From assembly GCA_021234155.1 (NCBI GenBank), contig JAJEKV010000010.1, positions 4,934,871 through 4,998,870 on the forward strand: a stretch of DNA of 64,000 nt, given 5' to 3'. This DNA comes from Isoetes taiwanensis (taxonomy: Eukaryota; Streptophyta; Lycopodiopsida; Isoetales; Isoetaceae). The notes beneath the pieces were generated by a model. It was not told the origin of the DNA, made no database searches, and saw only the letters and a list, made by a program, of their open reading frames with translations. Of this stretch, positions 11,697 to 23,680 are shown in pieces. The position numbers and the translations under genes are program-made. The stretch's first letter is position 1. Each line of letters opens with the position of its first letter.

Positions 11697-12899
11697 CAAG
11701 ATTGTGCAGAACATTCACAAGAATAATTTGGCTGGATTTGAAGATAAAGCAACACTGCAGGAGGCCCTCAGTGGCACCAGCTGAGCCACTGGCACGAGTA
11801 GAAAGTAGCCTAATCAAGCCCTGAAGGTCCACATTATGCAGCCAGAGTTAAAAAGTCATTCCAAAAAGCACAATTAGCAAGAAAAATTCTTCTACAAAGG
11901 TCCACATTACGCAGCTAGACTTAAAAAAGTCATTCCAGAAACCAGAATTAATAAGAACGGACGATCCACATTCCAAAAACCAAATTTAGCAAGAAAGGTT
12001 CCTCTACAAATTACCGTATATGTAGATGTGCTCAAAGAAATCTGCGAGACTGTACTCCCATTAGCACTGCTAACTGATATGAGATTTACAGTTAGCTGGA
12101 TTAAATCATAAGAACAAAGTTGATCAATTTTTTCTGCCGAATTGGCAAAGGAATCTGCAATACGTGTAAGACACACAGAGGCATGCTCCACAACCTGGTA
12201 TACAACCAAAGTTCAAAGTGTCATCTCTAAAATAGATTTAATATTTGAATTAAAAGGAATGTTGTTAATGGTACCTTAGAATCTTGGTTTTGTAAAAGCG
12301 TTGGGGCATATGCATGCTACACCCTGCCATTTTTGGAACCTGCCAAAGTACCTGCACTAGGTACTTTTGGATTGGGTACTACTTTCTTGTTCTTTTGGTC
12401 AAAACAAATTCCAAAGTTCAATATAAAATGTCAAAAGCATATCAATGTTCAAGGTTAAGATAGAGACAATACTATTGGAGGCCAAAATGAATGCATTCAA
12501 TTTAACATTTATAGTTATTGAGATATTATAAAAGTACCCAGTACCCAGTGTTGGGTACTTTTTTAGGTAGTTTTATGGTTCCTAAATGGTACTTTTTTTG
12601 ATAGGGTGTAGCATGCTTATGCCCGTTGTCAAAATGGGCACAGCCATCATCACAATATCAGTAGAATCAGATGGAAGCTGCCTACAAATATTTGCAGCTG
12701 TAGAAACAGCTACTCTCTGACAAATACAATACCAACAACGACTTAGTACAAAAGCATCCATGTCATAATGACAATTTCTTGAACTTACTTGCACACCAGT
12801 AGAAAAGAAATCTAAGTAAGACAATACAGCCATTAGAGCTCCACTTCGCAAGCAAGCACTTGGATGCTCATGAGAGATCTTTTCCAGCGCTTGTAGACT
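11697..12899 (-). pseudogene. UPL3-like HECT E3 ligase, ARM-repeat fragment
   Basis: Four minus-strand exons with GT-AG borders match the N-terminal armadillo region of UPL3/KAKTUS-type ubiquitin ligases. 12899-12789: SLQALEKISHEHPSACLRSG to FFSTGVQ. 12718-12625 plus 12303-about 12275: RVAVSTAANICRQLPSDSTD, VPILTT, then LLQNQDSK, split by a MITE. 12194-12015: VVEHASVCLTRIADSFANSA to LSTSTYT. 11820-11697: GLIRLLSTRASGSAG onward. The exons shown are free of stops, and exon phases agree. No HECT domain and no earlier exons were found, and the next coding material downstream belongs to a different gene (SIS3-like), so this is a captured or duplicated fragment. Confidence 0.85.
12304..12624. mobile_element. 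MITE (321 bp) inserted in the UPL3-like exon
   Basis: The ends are inverted: GGGCATATGCATGCTACACC at 12304 and the reverse complement of GGGCATAAGCATGCTACACC ending at 12624. A 4-bp target duplication GTTG flanks it at 12300-12303 and 12625-12628. Removing the element and one GTTG restores an uninterrupted exon reading ILTTLLQNQDSK, then a GT donor. The interior has GTACCCAGT and GGTACTTTT words shared with the related element at 45971-46280. No coding capacity. Confidence 0.9.
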
Positions 12900-13198
12900 C
12901 TATAAACACAAACTGTAGAAGGCACAGATCGGCTACCCTAAAGCAAAAATCGATTTGCTGGCCTTGCATGGCAGCGCCAGTTCTCTGCCCGCCATTTTGG
13001 ATGAAGAAAGGAACCCTAACTGTGAACAATACTACACATCGTGGCAAAGATTTTGCAATAGGCACATGGCCATATCATATATTTAAGACAAAAAAAACCA
13101 TCGACTCATTTCGTGCTCCCAAAAGCACCAAATAGTTCATAAAAGTACATGCGACCCTTTTTCCCCAAAGGTTCCTGTGGCATATGCATACACCCAAA

Positions 13199-13352
13199 AA
13201 CTCCTTTATAGAAAATACATCAAAGGTGCATCCCTTCCCCATTTTTTACAAAACCAATCTTTGATAAGCCTTAGAATAACTCCTTTATAGAAAATACATC
13301 AAAGGTCCCTTCCCCATTTTTTACAAAACCAAACTTGATAAGCCTTAGAATA
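13199..13352. repeat. Tandem duplication, about 75-80 bp unit
   Basis: The segment from ACTCCTTTATAGAAAATACA to GATAAGCCTTAGAATAA occurs twice in a row. One copy carries a few extra bases (GTGCAT) after ATCAAAG. Confidence 0.85.
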
Positions 13353-13579
13353 ATTCAAATTTCAAGGCGTTTATGAAATTGCCCCGTAGCCACTTTTACA
13401 AGCCCAACCTTTTTATGGAATGCTTCCAATATCCTACCACATATTTAGGTGGGGTTTTACACATGGATATTCACATAAACACTAGCCCATGAATTACAGC
13501 ACCCACTTTTAATTATCTATCCATATTGTTTCAAAAATACAAAGCTAATATATTCATAAACTATAACAACTTAGCCATA

Positions 13580-13770
13580 CAAGAAATTTATCGCGGCGGC
13601 CAAGGCCGCCGCGAACATTTCTCTTTTTCAAAATTGTGCAGTTGGACCCCAATTATCTCTTCTGCAATGGCCAAGTGATGCTGCCGCCGCGATAAATTTC
13701 TCTTTTTCAAAACTATGCAGTTGGACCCCCGTTAACGTCCAACATTCTCTTCTGCAATGGCCAAGTGATT
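13580..13770. repeat. Short inverted and direct repeat unit, possible MITE
   Basis: AAATTTATCGCGGCGGC (about 13587) is answered by its complement GCCGCCGCGATAAATTT (about 13682). Both are followed by CTCTTTTTCAAAA and TGCAGTTGGACCCC, and then CTCTTCTGCAATGGCCAAGTGAT, so direct and inverted repetition are combined. It may be two overlapping copies of a small GC-ended element. No coding. Confidence 0.6.
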
Positions 13771-14589
13771 CTAGATTGATGTGAAGCAACTTCGTAAGAT
13801 CTTACATTCTAACTCTAATTTAGAAATTACAAAGTACAATATTTAGCTTAGCCTTTTAAAAAGTTGGTCAATACTTTTTGTTATTGAAGATTCATCTGTT
13901 CACAGACATCAAACATCAAGTGGAATTATCAATTTACAGAACTGAAGATGCCTCATCATCACTAGAATGATATTTTTGCGAATAATATAAATTACGAAAT
14001 AAATCCAAAATAGAATAGAAGGAACTCCAATACAGCATCTCTCGACACAAAGGCTGGTGAGTTACCAAAGGCGCTCATCCACCATCCATAAAAATCATCT
14101 AGATTTAGATCAATAATGTAGTCTTTTTTCATCTGTGCCATCTCTGCAAATCAAAATATAATTGCAAATCAACTCAAACGTTCGCTACAATTTCACACAA
14201 CGATAGAATCCACATACGCATTACGCCAAGATTAAGGATGAAAGAAAAATGCTAGTTTCATATTAAACAATCCAAGCTTTAGCAATGTAACAAAATGGGA
14301 GAATATCTACCTTGTATGCAATTAGTGAAGCAGAAGAGAAGCGCTCACAATAGCTCTTCAAGTGCTCTCAATGCGTCGAGACAATAAGAAGGCCTTCTAT
14401 TTATAAGATGGAGTTTTGTTGGATGATCGACGCACATGACTAATCTAGGGCTATATTTATGCCAAGTGCCTATATCACAACTCGCATGTAATCATTAATA
14501 TCATTCGATATATACTTCATATCCATAATTATCCTAAAAAATGGATATCATTAAGATTCTATATATATTGGGATTGATATCTTCTAACA
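13771..14589. other. Intergenic, no gene recognised
   Basis: AT-rich. No coding or repeat structure that I can support. Confidence 0.5.
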
Positions 14590-14965
14590 AATTTCCCAAT
14601 GGCGCAATAAATGCAAAGTGCACACATGTCGTGCTTTGATAATTTAATAAATGCAAAGCGTATTAATGGTCGCTATAAATGCAAAGCATATTAATGGCCA
14701 TAATAAATGCAAAGGGTATTAATAGCCGCAATAAATGCAAAGTGCACACATGTCGTGCTTTGATAATTCATAATAAATGCAAAGCATATTAATGGCGCAA
14801 TAAATGCAAAGCGTATTAATGGCCATAATAAATGCAAAAGGTATTAATGGCCACAATAAATGCAAAGTGCACACATGTCAATTAAGTAATAAATTCAAAT
14901 CGTATTAATAGCCACAATAAATGCAAAGTGTATTAATGGCGCAATAAATGCAAAGTGCACAAATC
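14590..14965. repeat. Minisatellite with AATAAATGCAAAG core
   Basis: About a dozen copies of AATAAATGCAAAG followed by GTATTAATGGC or by GTGCACACATGTCGTGC, in unit lengths near 25-35 bp and at least two alternating unit types. Copies differ by point changes. Related words (CATAAATGC) reappear near 17780-17830. Confidence 0.9.
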
Positions 14966-15840
14966 TGCCATAAATGCGATGAATGCAACGTGTCATTCTA
15001 TAATAATCCTCATATCTTAATAACATTGCCTTTGCTTACATTTTTGAGTTTTATTGCATATGCAACCATAGATCCTACAAATATTTGTTCAATATCTTAA
15101 TAACATCGTACATCGTTTTGAATAACCAATTCAAGCCACCATTTGTTTGTGTCAAATAAAAACACATGCACATATCCTAGAGCTTATGATTCCTTGTCAT
15201 AATGCAACAGCATTAAAATAAAGTGTCAAGCATATCACACCATGGCTCCTAGGACACATATCACACCATGGCTCCTAGGACACATGCACATATTTGAATC
15301 AACATAGTCAGCTATTCTCATTAGTTTATTGCTCGCACTTATACCGCTCTTATTTTTGTTAGATGGCTACGGCCAAAGGGTTTCATTAGGCTTCACATTT
15401 CTCTAAAGAAAGCATACTTGCATACAGCCGCATTTTTCCACCAAACAATTAACAAGAAAATAGTTGTCACTCAGCAATACTGAAACTCAGTTCTGATAAA
15501 CATGTGGCATGCAAATAATTTCCTACAGCATTTTGCATCATTGCAGCACAGATCTGAAGGGTTGCTTCCCCTCTCCTAAACCTGATCAAGTAGATCCTCT
15601 TTTGGTGAACATTATCGCATTGCCTTCCTACAGTTCTCCGTGTCTAGAGCTTTATCACTAAATTGCAGAACAAATTTCCAATTAAATAACATCTATGAGA
15701 TGATTATACTCCATGAATAATTTGAGTTATCCAAGTGTTGTCAAATTCAGAGTTATCCAAGTGTTGTCAAATTTATTATCACCTATGCATGCAGTAGATA
15801 AAATGAAGTAAACATGCTCAGTATCTGAACAGCAATCATC
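14966..15840. other. Intergenic, no gene recognised
   Basis: Small duplications only, for example CACACCATGGCTCCTAGGAC repeated at about 15238 and 15263. No convincing exon. Confidence 0.5.
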
Positions 15841-17715
15841 TTCGACATTGCCTCATCAAGCCAAGGAGATGAGTTCACCACGGACCAGTGTAATGCCAAT
15901 GTTAAGAAACCTTGGCAAGCCTCTTCTGATGCACACTCTTGAATTTGTGGATTGGCATGCATAAAATAGCTACAGAGAAAACATGTAGCATTGAGGTTTC
16001 CAAATTTGCGTACATGTATCTCGAATCATGACAGCTAAGGCTATGGATCACTTTCAACAAGAATTTCCAGCTGTTCGTCATTTCTCTGAATAGCAACAAA
16101 AATTCAGCTGCAAATTGGAATGCACTGATTAAACTGCAGGAAATTGGATAGCGTCCTAGACAACCCGTGTAAAAGATAAATTGCACTTCATCTTATCCAA
16201 ATTGTTTATGGTACCCATGATCACTAAAAGTGGGAAACTGTAAGCCAGCTCCAATGTGAGACACTGCAGAGGGACAGAACCAACAGATAGCATCTGGTCC
16301 AAGAACCTGCAAATAACATGCAAATTGCCCATTAAAAAGAGACAGAAAGCCAATTCAAATGTAGCTTTCTTTAGAGCAACTTCACTTCGACAGGAAGCCC
16401 CTATACAACTTCACTTAATCAGGACGCCCCGGTATGAAATTGACCAGCAGTTCCAACAACCAAAAGAGTTTACTAAACAGGAAGTTCATACATAAACTCA
16501 GCATACTTTGACTCCAAATGAACCTATCAATCTTCATTAGGTTGTTGTCCCCTGCCAACTTGGTTTGATAAATAAAGATCTAAATAAACTTGCTACATCA
16601 TAATTCCAGACTATGTGTGAGCACTGCCTTTAAAGGCATGTTCATTTATGTGTTCAATAGCATTGTAACCACAGATTGAAAGGCTAAATTGCTTTAGCTC
16701 TCACTTTGCTTTCGCTTAACAAAACCAGTGGAACAACAACTCAGCCATTAACCAACTTGAGCCCTGTGATGCAGTATTATTACCCTAGTATAGAGAAGAT
16801 CTGCCATAAAACATGCAAATCTCTAAAGTGGATCTGGGCGAAGGATAACCAGTTTGGCAAAAGCGTAGAATCGTAGATACCTCAACTTGGGTTTAACATT
16901 TATTCTAAAAAATTCCAGAGCATGGAAGCATCTAAAAGCCCAGCATAAATCTAAATGGCGAAGAAATCACTAAAGTGACAGGGCGAAGTGCAGGCAAAGT
17001 AAGAAAAACTATTGTCAAGAAAAAAAATACAGGAAAACCACCTTGCATTCAAGCAAACATTGGAACAGACCTACAAAGGCCAATCGAACACACAGCTGGA
17101 CATGGCCCTTAACCTTTTATGATGGACAACACAATTTAGGTGGTTACAATATTTAGATTTGTGGAAATAACATTTAGCATACAGAAAACAAATCTACCAT
17201 TATGGCAGCATCGACTGCTAGAATTTGATGCAGAAGGTCACAAAATCTTTGATTTAACTATAACTTGGAGGCCATTGGCAATCACATGCACTTTATACTA
17301 CTGAAATCGACCAATCGTAGAAATACCTGTTTTTAGTCTCAGAGCAACAAACTCGTCTTGTTCACCGCCAAACCATTCCACTGTGCGAATCCTTCATGGC
17401 TCCTGCCAACGATGCACGAATACGTGTAAAAGAAAACAAATGCTTCATGTGCAACCTACCAGCATAATACAATATAACAAATTGACATCCAAATAATCTT
17501 CAACATCCCTAAACAATGGGAAGAACAGAGGAATCGATACATTTTCCTATTCCAACCTGACGCCTGAATGTGGGCAGAATAATCCATAGCACAGAATCTC
17601 TTGCGCCCCAAGAGGAAATCCAATTCCGTTCTTCATTGTAGATCGACATGGCTCTGGATAGTAAATTTTAACCTAGCCAGAGCTAGCGATAGCAGCAATA
17701 CCTAGCTCCATGATG
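15841..17715 (-). pseudogene. Possible exons of an unidentified gene
   Basis: The minus strand holds several exon-like segments. ATGGAGCTAG followed by GT lies near 17715-17700. An open stretch containing WFGGEQDEFVALRLKT ends at AG/GT near 17330. An AG-bounded segment starts near 16310. ECASEEACQGFLTLALHWSV continuing to WLDEAMSKM lies at about 15945-15840. I cannot name a protein or join the frames, and stops lie between the pieces. It could belong to the same patchwork as the UPL3-like and SIS3-like fragments. This is a weak call. Confidence 0.25.
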
Positions 17716-17984
17716 CAGTCCGGCGGAATAGACGCCGGAAGGAAGGAATAAGAACAAAAAAAAATACCTGACATTGCCATAAATGCACCATGCCCGCCAT
17801 AAATGCCATGAAATCTGCTATAAATGCTACGCAGTCAACGTGTCATGCGATCATAATTTTGAAGGAACAAATTCCGTGCGAACAGAAATAGGATACTGAA
17901 TTACATAGGAAGGAAAACTTTTTGCACAAGTTTTTCCAAATGCAATAATATCTCATTTCTTAACATGTAGATCAATAAGCCATA

Positions 17985-18113
17985 TGACCATATTTCATGT
18001 CCTAGCACCAATGACCATGTGACCATATTTCATGTTCTAGCACCAATGACCATATGACCATATTTCATGTCCTATCATCAATGACCATATGACCATATTT
18101 CATGTCCTTTCAT
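17985..18113. repeat. Tandem repeat, about 40 bp, 3-4 copies
   Basis: The unit ATGACCATATTTCATGTCCT followed by AGCACCAATGACCAT recurs with small changes across this interval. Confidence 0.85.
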
Positions 18114-18736
18114 CTGAATATTCATTTTTGTAGAATATTCCAGTCATTGTCATAATAATCCTGCGAATATTCTTTTCAACAAAAGATACTGTCGCAAAAT
18201 CTGTTCCGGCATAGCTTTGTTTCAAGCTCTGTTCCTGCATATCCATATCTCTATTCCAGTGTACCTTGTTTCGAACCATGTTTTTCCACAGAAGAGAATG
18301 GGCAATTTGCTCTGCGAGGCTTGAGAAAAAATCCGCAGAATACCCCTTTTGAAAAGGTTGTTCAATCAGGAGATTCCGGAAAAAATTGGTTATGGCTATG
18401 GAACCGGAGCAAAAATAAGCTTGAAGCCGTTTATAGAGGTCGAATGTGGTTGGAAGAAGAATGCAGAGCAAATCCTATTGAAAGAATACAAAAGACCGGC
18501 AAAAGGAGACGTCGCATTCGAGCTTCGCTTATTTATTTTTATAGATCTAGAGCACTTTTCCTTTCCATGAGCTTCATATCCTTCCAAAATCATCTTCTTG
18601 ATTTCGTTCCAAGGATAACTAGGACCTTAGGCTTGAACCCAAACAGGATGCTAAGGAGTTGAAACCCACCTGGAAATCACTTTGTTACATGAAACAAAAA
18701 AGAAGCATATACACAGGAATTGCAAGGAACAACAAA
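18114..18736. other. Intergenic, both strands open but uncalled
   Basis: Several overlapping frames are open on both strands between 18100 and 18660, and none has a recognisable motif. I treat this as base-composition effect and not a gene. Confidence 0.4.
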
Positions 18737-18936
18737 CTGGTAACAGCGGAAGAACAAAAGATGTAAGAACTTGCTCGGACTGGTAACATCGGAAGAACAA
18801 AAGATGTAAAGAACTTGCTCGGACTACGGTTTAAGGGAGGTCAACCCTCCCCTCTCGGCCTCCTGGCCTCGAGGGTTATTTGCCGTAATTTTCTTGAGGG
18901 GAGGGTTAACCTCCTCTTCTCCTTCTCCTTCTTCTT
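18737..18936 (+). repeat. Retroelement 3' body: 46-bp duplication and long hairpin
   Basis: CTGGTAACA(G/T)CGGAAGAACA plus following bases is repeated in tandem (about 18737-18825). It is followed by a strong inverted repeat: GGAGGTCAACCCTCCCCTC at 18836 pairs with GAGGGGAGGGTTAACCTCC ending at 18914, with one mismatch. This precedes the retroelement 3' end at 18937 and may be its 3' untranslated region. Confidence 0.6.
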
Positions 18937-19129
<193 letters not shown>

Positions 19130-19610
19130 AGTATCAAGAATGTTAGCAAACACCCCCTAAAGCATTTTAATTGGGTAGATTGTTCTTGGTATAGAAGATG
19201 AGCATTGAATAAAAGATGTAGCTAAATATTCTCTCACAACTCAAGAAGGGCTTAGTAGCAAGAATGGCACATTTATGTTGAGAATTTTTATGTCTTGAAG
19301 TTATGGGATTTTTGTCATAACATCTTACTGGTCTCATTACGGACTTGGATTTACCTTGTATGGTCAAGTATGTACTATTTTTTCTATGGTAAAGATTTTT
19401 ACTTTCGTCAACTTAAATTAAATGATTATTCAATCAAAAATAATAAACCATCTACAAAACCTCTAAGAAATGACATGCTATATTTTTAACGTCTACAATA
19501 ATAAACAATTGACCAAAAAAAGGGAGGAGGAGGGACCGCCCGGGGGCTGGGGGAGGGGGGTGTTGACAAAAAAGAAACCTACGTTATTGGTTTGCATGTT
19601 TACTGTTATC

Positions 19611-19680
19611 CTTGTATTGGGTCCTATTAGACAGCTCGGATACTGTGGGCGATAACGATCAATTCATTCAATGAAGAAAT
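19611..19680 (+). mobile_element. Diverged copy of the same retroelement 3' end
   Basis: CTTGTATTGGGTCCTATTAG followed by ACTGTGGGCGATAACG aligns with TTGTATTGGGTCCCATAGAC and CTCCGTGGACGATAAAAG at 31096-31141. The tail reads ATTCATTCAATGAA. The hairpin is not well kept here. Confidence 0.55.
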
Positions 19681-19689
19681 AAAATCATC

Positions 19690-20560
19690 CCAAGAATAAT
19701 TCCCGTATCTTTCGAAAACCATGACATTTTACTTCTTAATACATACTTAGACATGGGATATTAAATTGATATTGAAAGTCAAAAACCATGTTATATACCT
19801 CTGCTAGTTAATGTAAGAAGTGTGTATGCAAAACTGCCATATAATTCTAAGAAAGCGTTGTTGTATGTTGGTCTTGCAAAGATGCAAAACAAATTACAAA
19901 AGACTAAACAATGACAAATTAAGAATTACAAAAGAAGCCTTTGTATTTCCACATGTACTCATTTGCTTGATATTTGAATAAAGTTTGACATCTTTCAAAA
20001 AACAAAAATTACAAAAACCATATCTAGTGGTTTGGTGCAATTAATTATGGCAATTGTTTTGTATGATCCTTCTGAATAACCAGTATGGATAGCCACATCC
20101 TTTTAGGTGATACCTACGAATAATTACCATGACAATTAGCTTAATATTGAAAACCATGCTACAAACCACAACCATTTTATAACATACATTGTGATGATAA
20201 GAAACTAGCATGAATAACCACCATAGCATTTAAATTGGTATAAGAAACCATGATATGAACTACTTCAACCTCTTTAAGCAATGTGACAATAAAAAACCAA
20301 TATGAACACCCATTGCCATACCTAAAGTGGTATTAAGAAACCATGCTACAAATCACTGTCAATTTAATAAACCACGCTATGTTAGAAACCAACATGAATG
20401 ACCACTGTTTGATGCTAGAAACCATGTAATAAACTAATATCAGTTTTAACACATCACGCTATAACAAAAAACCAGTATGAATAACCATGTACTAGCTATG
20501 AAAACCACTATGTTATGTAGTTTTTACTAAGATTGAATTTTTTAGCATAAAAAAGCACAT
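19690..20560. repeat. Degenerate GAAACCATG-rich region
   Basis: The words GAAACCATG, AAACCAC and AATAACCA recur roughly every 20-40 bp throughout, e.g. ATTAAGAAACCATGCTACAA and GCTAGAAACCATGTAATAAA. The set is the reverse complement of the TGGTTT-type words at 9350-9480. No coding. Confidence 0.6.
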
Positions 20561-20589
20561 CTATAGTGGTTCTTCAGTGGTTTATTATA

Positions 20590-21637
20590 GTGGTTAAATT
20601 TTTGGATGCCTTGTGTGAGTTAGAGTTGATTACTACAACAGACGAAAGATGGCTAGATTTCCACTCAACTCTTATGAGAGATGCTGAGCGAGCTTTTGGG
20701 CCTCGAATGATAGAATTAGAACCTGGAAAGATTGATTCTGAAAGGTATGCTTGGATTGATGGCAATGTATCTCGTACAACTGGAAATATGATTCATGCGG
20801 TGGCAAATTAAACTAGTCCGCGCTTGAGAGAGTCTCTAAAAGATAAGGCTGTGGGATGGAATACAGCTTGGATGAATCGAAAGCTTTCAAAGGAAACCCA
20901 TCAACCCCCCCACCTAGTTAAGAAAGTGTTGGCACAGACTATTAGAGCCAAGCGTCCTGGTGAGACTGATAAAGAGTGGGAAAAAAGAAAAAGGGCAGAT
21001 GCCAAGACTATATGGTTTGCAATGGTGGATTCCTCTCAGATAATCAACAGGACCGGAATTGGTTCAGGAACATATGGAATGGTGTACAAATGCAATATCT
21101 TGGGTTCTAGTTTTCTTAAAGACGAACCCTATTGTGTTAAATTTCAGAATGATGATGTGCGATTAGGTACGGCGAGGCCTGATGTGATAGTAAAGGCCAT
21201 GCTTAAGCTTCATAAAGAGCACCACTTACACATGGACTTGCACCCGGGTAATGTCTTGCTTCATTTGGGAAAGAGAGAGGATGCACGGACCCCAGGCTAT
21301 TTATATTGGCATATGTGATTGGGGAGAAGAACGGCTAATAGGTGAGCCTGTGGAAGTGAAGCGGTGGGCATACAAAGACATGGATGGTGCTGCCAAAAAG
21401 GCGATTGAGAATGGAAGACTTACCGATGATTTGTATTGGGGTCCAAAAAGAGATGGAACTAAGATGGTGCCTGCAAGGGTAGATTTTGACCTCTTAGGGG
21501 CGGCCTACTTTATCTATTACCTTGCTGATTTTGCACGCAAGCATTCTTTCTTGGAGGCTATGGGTACCACTGAACAAAGCCAGAGGTTTCGAAACATGTG
21601 CGATTATTTGAAGCACTGTGTCGAATCCCCAATATGA
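20590..21637 (+). pseudogene. Kinase-like gene, disrupted, with shortened kinase core
   Basis: One protein can be followed through a single in-frame stop (20809-20811) and a frameshift near 21290. After a charged N-terminal region, a glycine loop GIGSGTYGMVYK lies at about 21053-21090, a VKF lysine at about 21140, a catalytic loop HMDLHPGNVLL at about 21230, and CDWGEE (DFG position) at about 21320. The distance from VKF to HMDL is only about 30 residues, against roughly 90-100 in a normal kinase, so the alpha-C helix and hinge are missing. HMD replaces HRD. The C-terminal part (FDLLGAAYFIYYLADFARKH) fits a helical C-lobe. It sits 0.4 kb before a coiled-coil/RING pseudogene on the same strand. 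Confidence 0.65.
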
Positions 21638-22026
21638 GACAAGGCACGCAAGTTTGATCTGAACCAGCTACTGAACACCATGCGGAGCACTTGGAATTGC
21701 TCTCCAACACATTGCACAAGACCCCAAATGGAATTAGATTGGATTCCTCAAATTAGGTTAGGTGCAGACGATGCTGACCAAGCTGGACCAAGTCACGCTG
21801 CCATTTATGAGCTCTCTTGTATCCAACCAAAAAAATTTATTGATTGAACAATTGCTTTAGACACATTTAATAAAACATCCAACGCTTTCTTATGTATTTA
21901 TTTTTGTTGCACTTGATTTTTTTAATTTATAAGTCATATTGAGTTGTTTTTTATTTCGCGCAGTTAACATAAAGCCTATCCGCAAGAAAACGAACAAACA
22001 ACTTACCTAGTGCCAAACACAAAAAA
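21638..22026. other. Spacer between the kinase-like and RING pseudogenes
   Basis: Possibly the tail of the kinase-like gene and the leader of the next gene. No independent feature is seen. Confidence 0.4.
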
Positions 22027-23481
22027 ATGTCTCAACAACCGAGTTCGTCTCATCAGCAACCGAGTTCGTGTCATCAGCAGACGAGAAAAGGGGCTGATGA
22101 AACTGGGCAAGGAGGCAACTTCTCCATGCCGTCCTCTTTGAGAACTCCAGATGGATTTGTATTCCCTTCTCTACCTACATTGTCAGAGCTTAGGGCACAA
22201 CAACTACAGAGAGCAGAGGAACATACTAAAGCGCGTGCAAAAGAGTTGTTGAGGTTGAGGGCAATGGCAGAAGTGGCCAAGAAAGAAGGTGTCACAATTA
22301 CAGAGGTGCATGGAGTTGCATGTGACATGGGCCCAGGTTGTTGCCCGCATGGAGCGGATTTTGAGGATATCGAGGCCAATTTAGATGCCAAACAGTTTGA
22401 CGTCGACTGACCAAGCAGGAGAGCAGGTAAGTATAAGGCATACGACTGCAAGATCCCTGAAGTCTGTGCTAAAGCTTTGGAGAGGTGGGTCAAGTGAAAG
22501 GAATGATGATAAAAAACCATGAATCCAGCAAGACGTTTGCCAAGCAAGTGTACTATGAGATTGTGAAAGGGGAGCGCGTAAATTATGCTAGTAGAAAATG
22601 GAAACAAGGAAGCGGCAGTGGTAGCAGCAAGAGAGTGAAGCTCGTGGACGATTCTGAAAGCGCTCTTGATGATGAACCCGTGACTATAACCTATTTGCTT
22701 CAAGATGCCATAAAACTTTTAGATGTGGCGGGGGTTGCAGCAGCAGGTGCAGTGACAGAAGAGGTGGATCTGAAGGCTCAGTTAGAGAATGAAAGAAGTC
22801 GAAACCTTACTCTGTCAGAGATAAACTTGCGCTTAAAAGACCGTGCAAATGCTCACGACAAGATGGCTGCGGAATTACTAGACACGAAGAATCAACTTGC
22901 AGCTTTCGGTAGGGAAAACACAGTGTTGAGAGTAGACAATGACCATATGCGTGGTTTGACCAAAGCCTTAGATTCTGATCCCCTTAGAGTCTCGACGGAG
23001 CAGGGTATTGCATACCTCCCTTCCCAATACCTATATGAGAGCCAGTGGGAGGATGTAAAGAACTGGGACTTCAGATATTGTCAGGTGTGTGGGGACAAAA
23101 TGACCCAAGTTGGTTGGTATGCCTTGGGATGTGGACATCGTCTGCATTTGAGGTGTTTGTTGGATTGAATGATGGGCAGTAGGTTCTGTCCAGCAGAGGA
23201 TGGATATATTATACCAGAGCGCCAGTATGCCGTGCTCAACATGCAATCACGCATGCCCCCCCTGCCTCCTCTGTTTGCTCGCAGGAGGGATGGAATGGCT
23301 CAAAGCGTTCCATACCCAACGTGAAATGGACCTTTGGAGGGGGGTGGAAGAACCGCGTGAAGGTGAGGAGGTACCAGACATTAACCAGTACCTGCCTCCC
23401 GCTCCTGGGCCAGCAGGTGATTGGGTGAACCCTAGTGCAAACGTGGTGGTGGAGGATCAGGACGATTACTTAAACCCATGA
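22027..23481 (+). pseudogene. Coiled-coil plus RING-H2 protein gene, disrupted
   Basis: The start ATG at 22027 opens a Gln/Ser-rich region with tandem QQPSS motifs, then a charged helical region. A stop (22408-22410) and a frameshift near 22493 lead into 22500-23168. That part holds a basic Gly/Ser-rich linker, a long coiled coil (DLKAQLENERSRNLTLSEIN and onward) and a C-terminal RING-H2 half: CQVC, CGHRLHLRC at about 23085-23160. A stop interrupts just after RCLLD. The following FCPAE has only one of the two expected cysteines. A further frame carries an acidic Pro-rich tail to 23481. The gene is dead, but its domain order (helical N-terminus, coiled coil, RING) is clear. Family unknown; it may travel with the upstream kinase-like gene. 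Confidence 0.6.
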
Positions 23482-23680
23482 GCTTCAAATACACTTCTAT
23501 CTACATTATTTTTTTGATATTTTTCCCTAAGATCTCAGATGCACATGAATGAACCAACGTTCGTTGACGAGGATTTCTTTGTCTTAATAAAATTTTGGGG
23601 GTTGGATTGCCGTATTGAGTTGTTTTGTAATAGTTAAACCCACGAGTGAGTCAAAACATCTGCACACGCAACCGATTTGA

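Noticed and set aside
18100-18662. Possible gene with charged open frames on both strands
   Set aside because: Three frames overlap, none with a motif or splice context. Not supported as coding.
22074-22703. Minus-strand frame of about 209 codons
   Set aside because: It is the antisense of the coiled-coil/RING gene, which has the better motif evidence.
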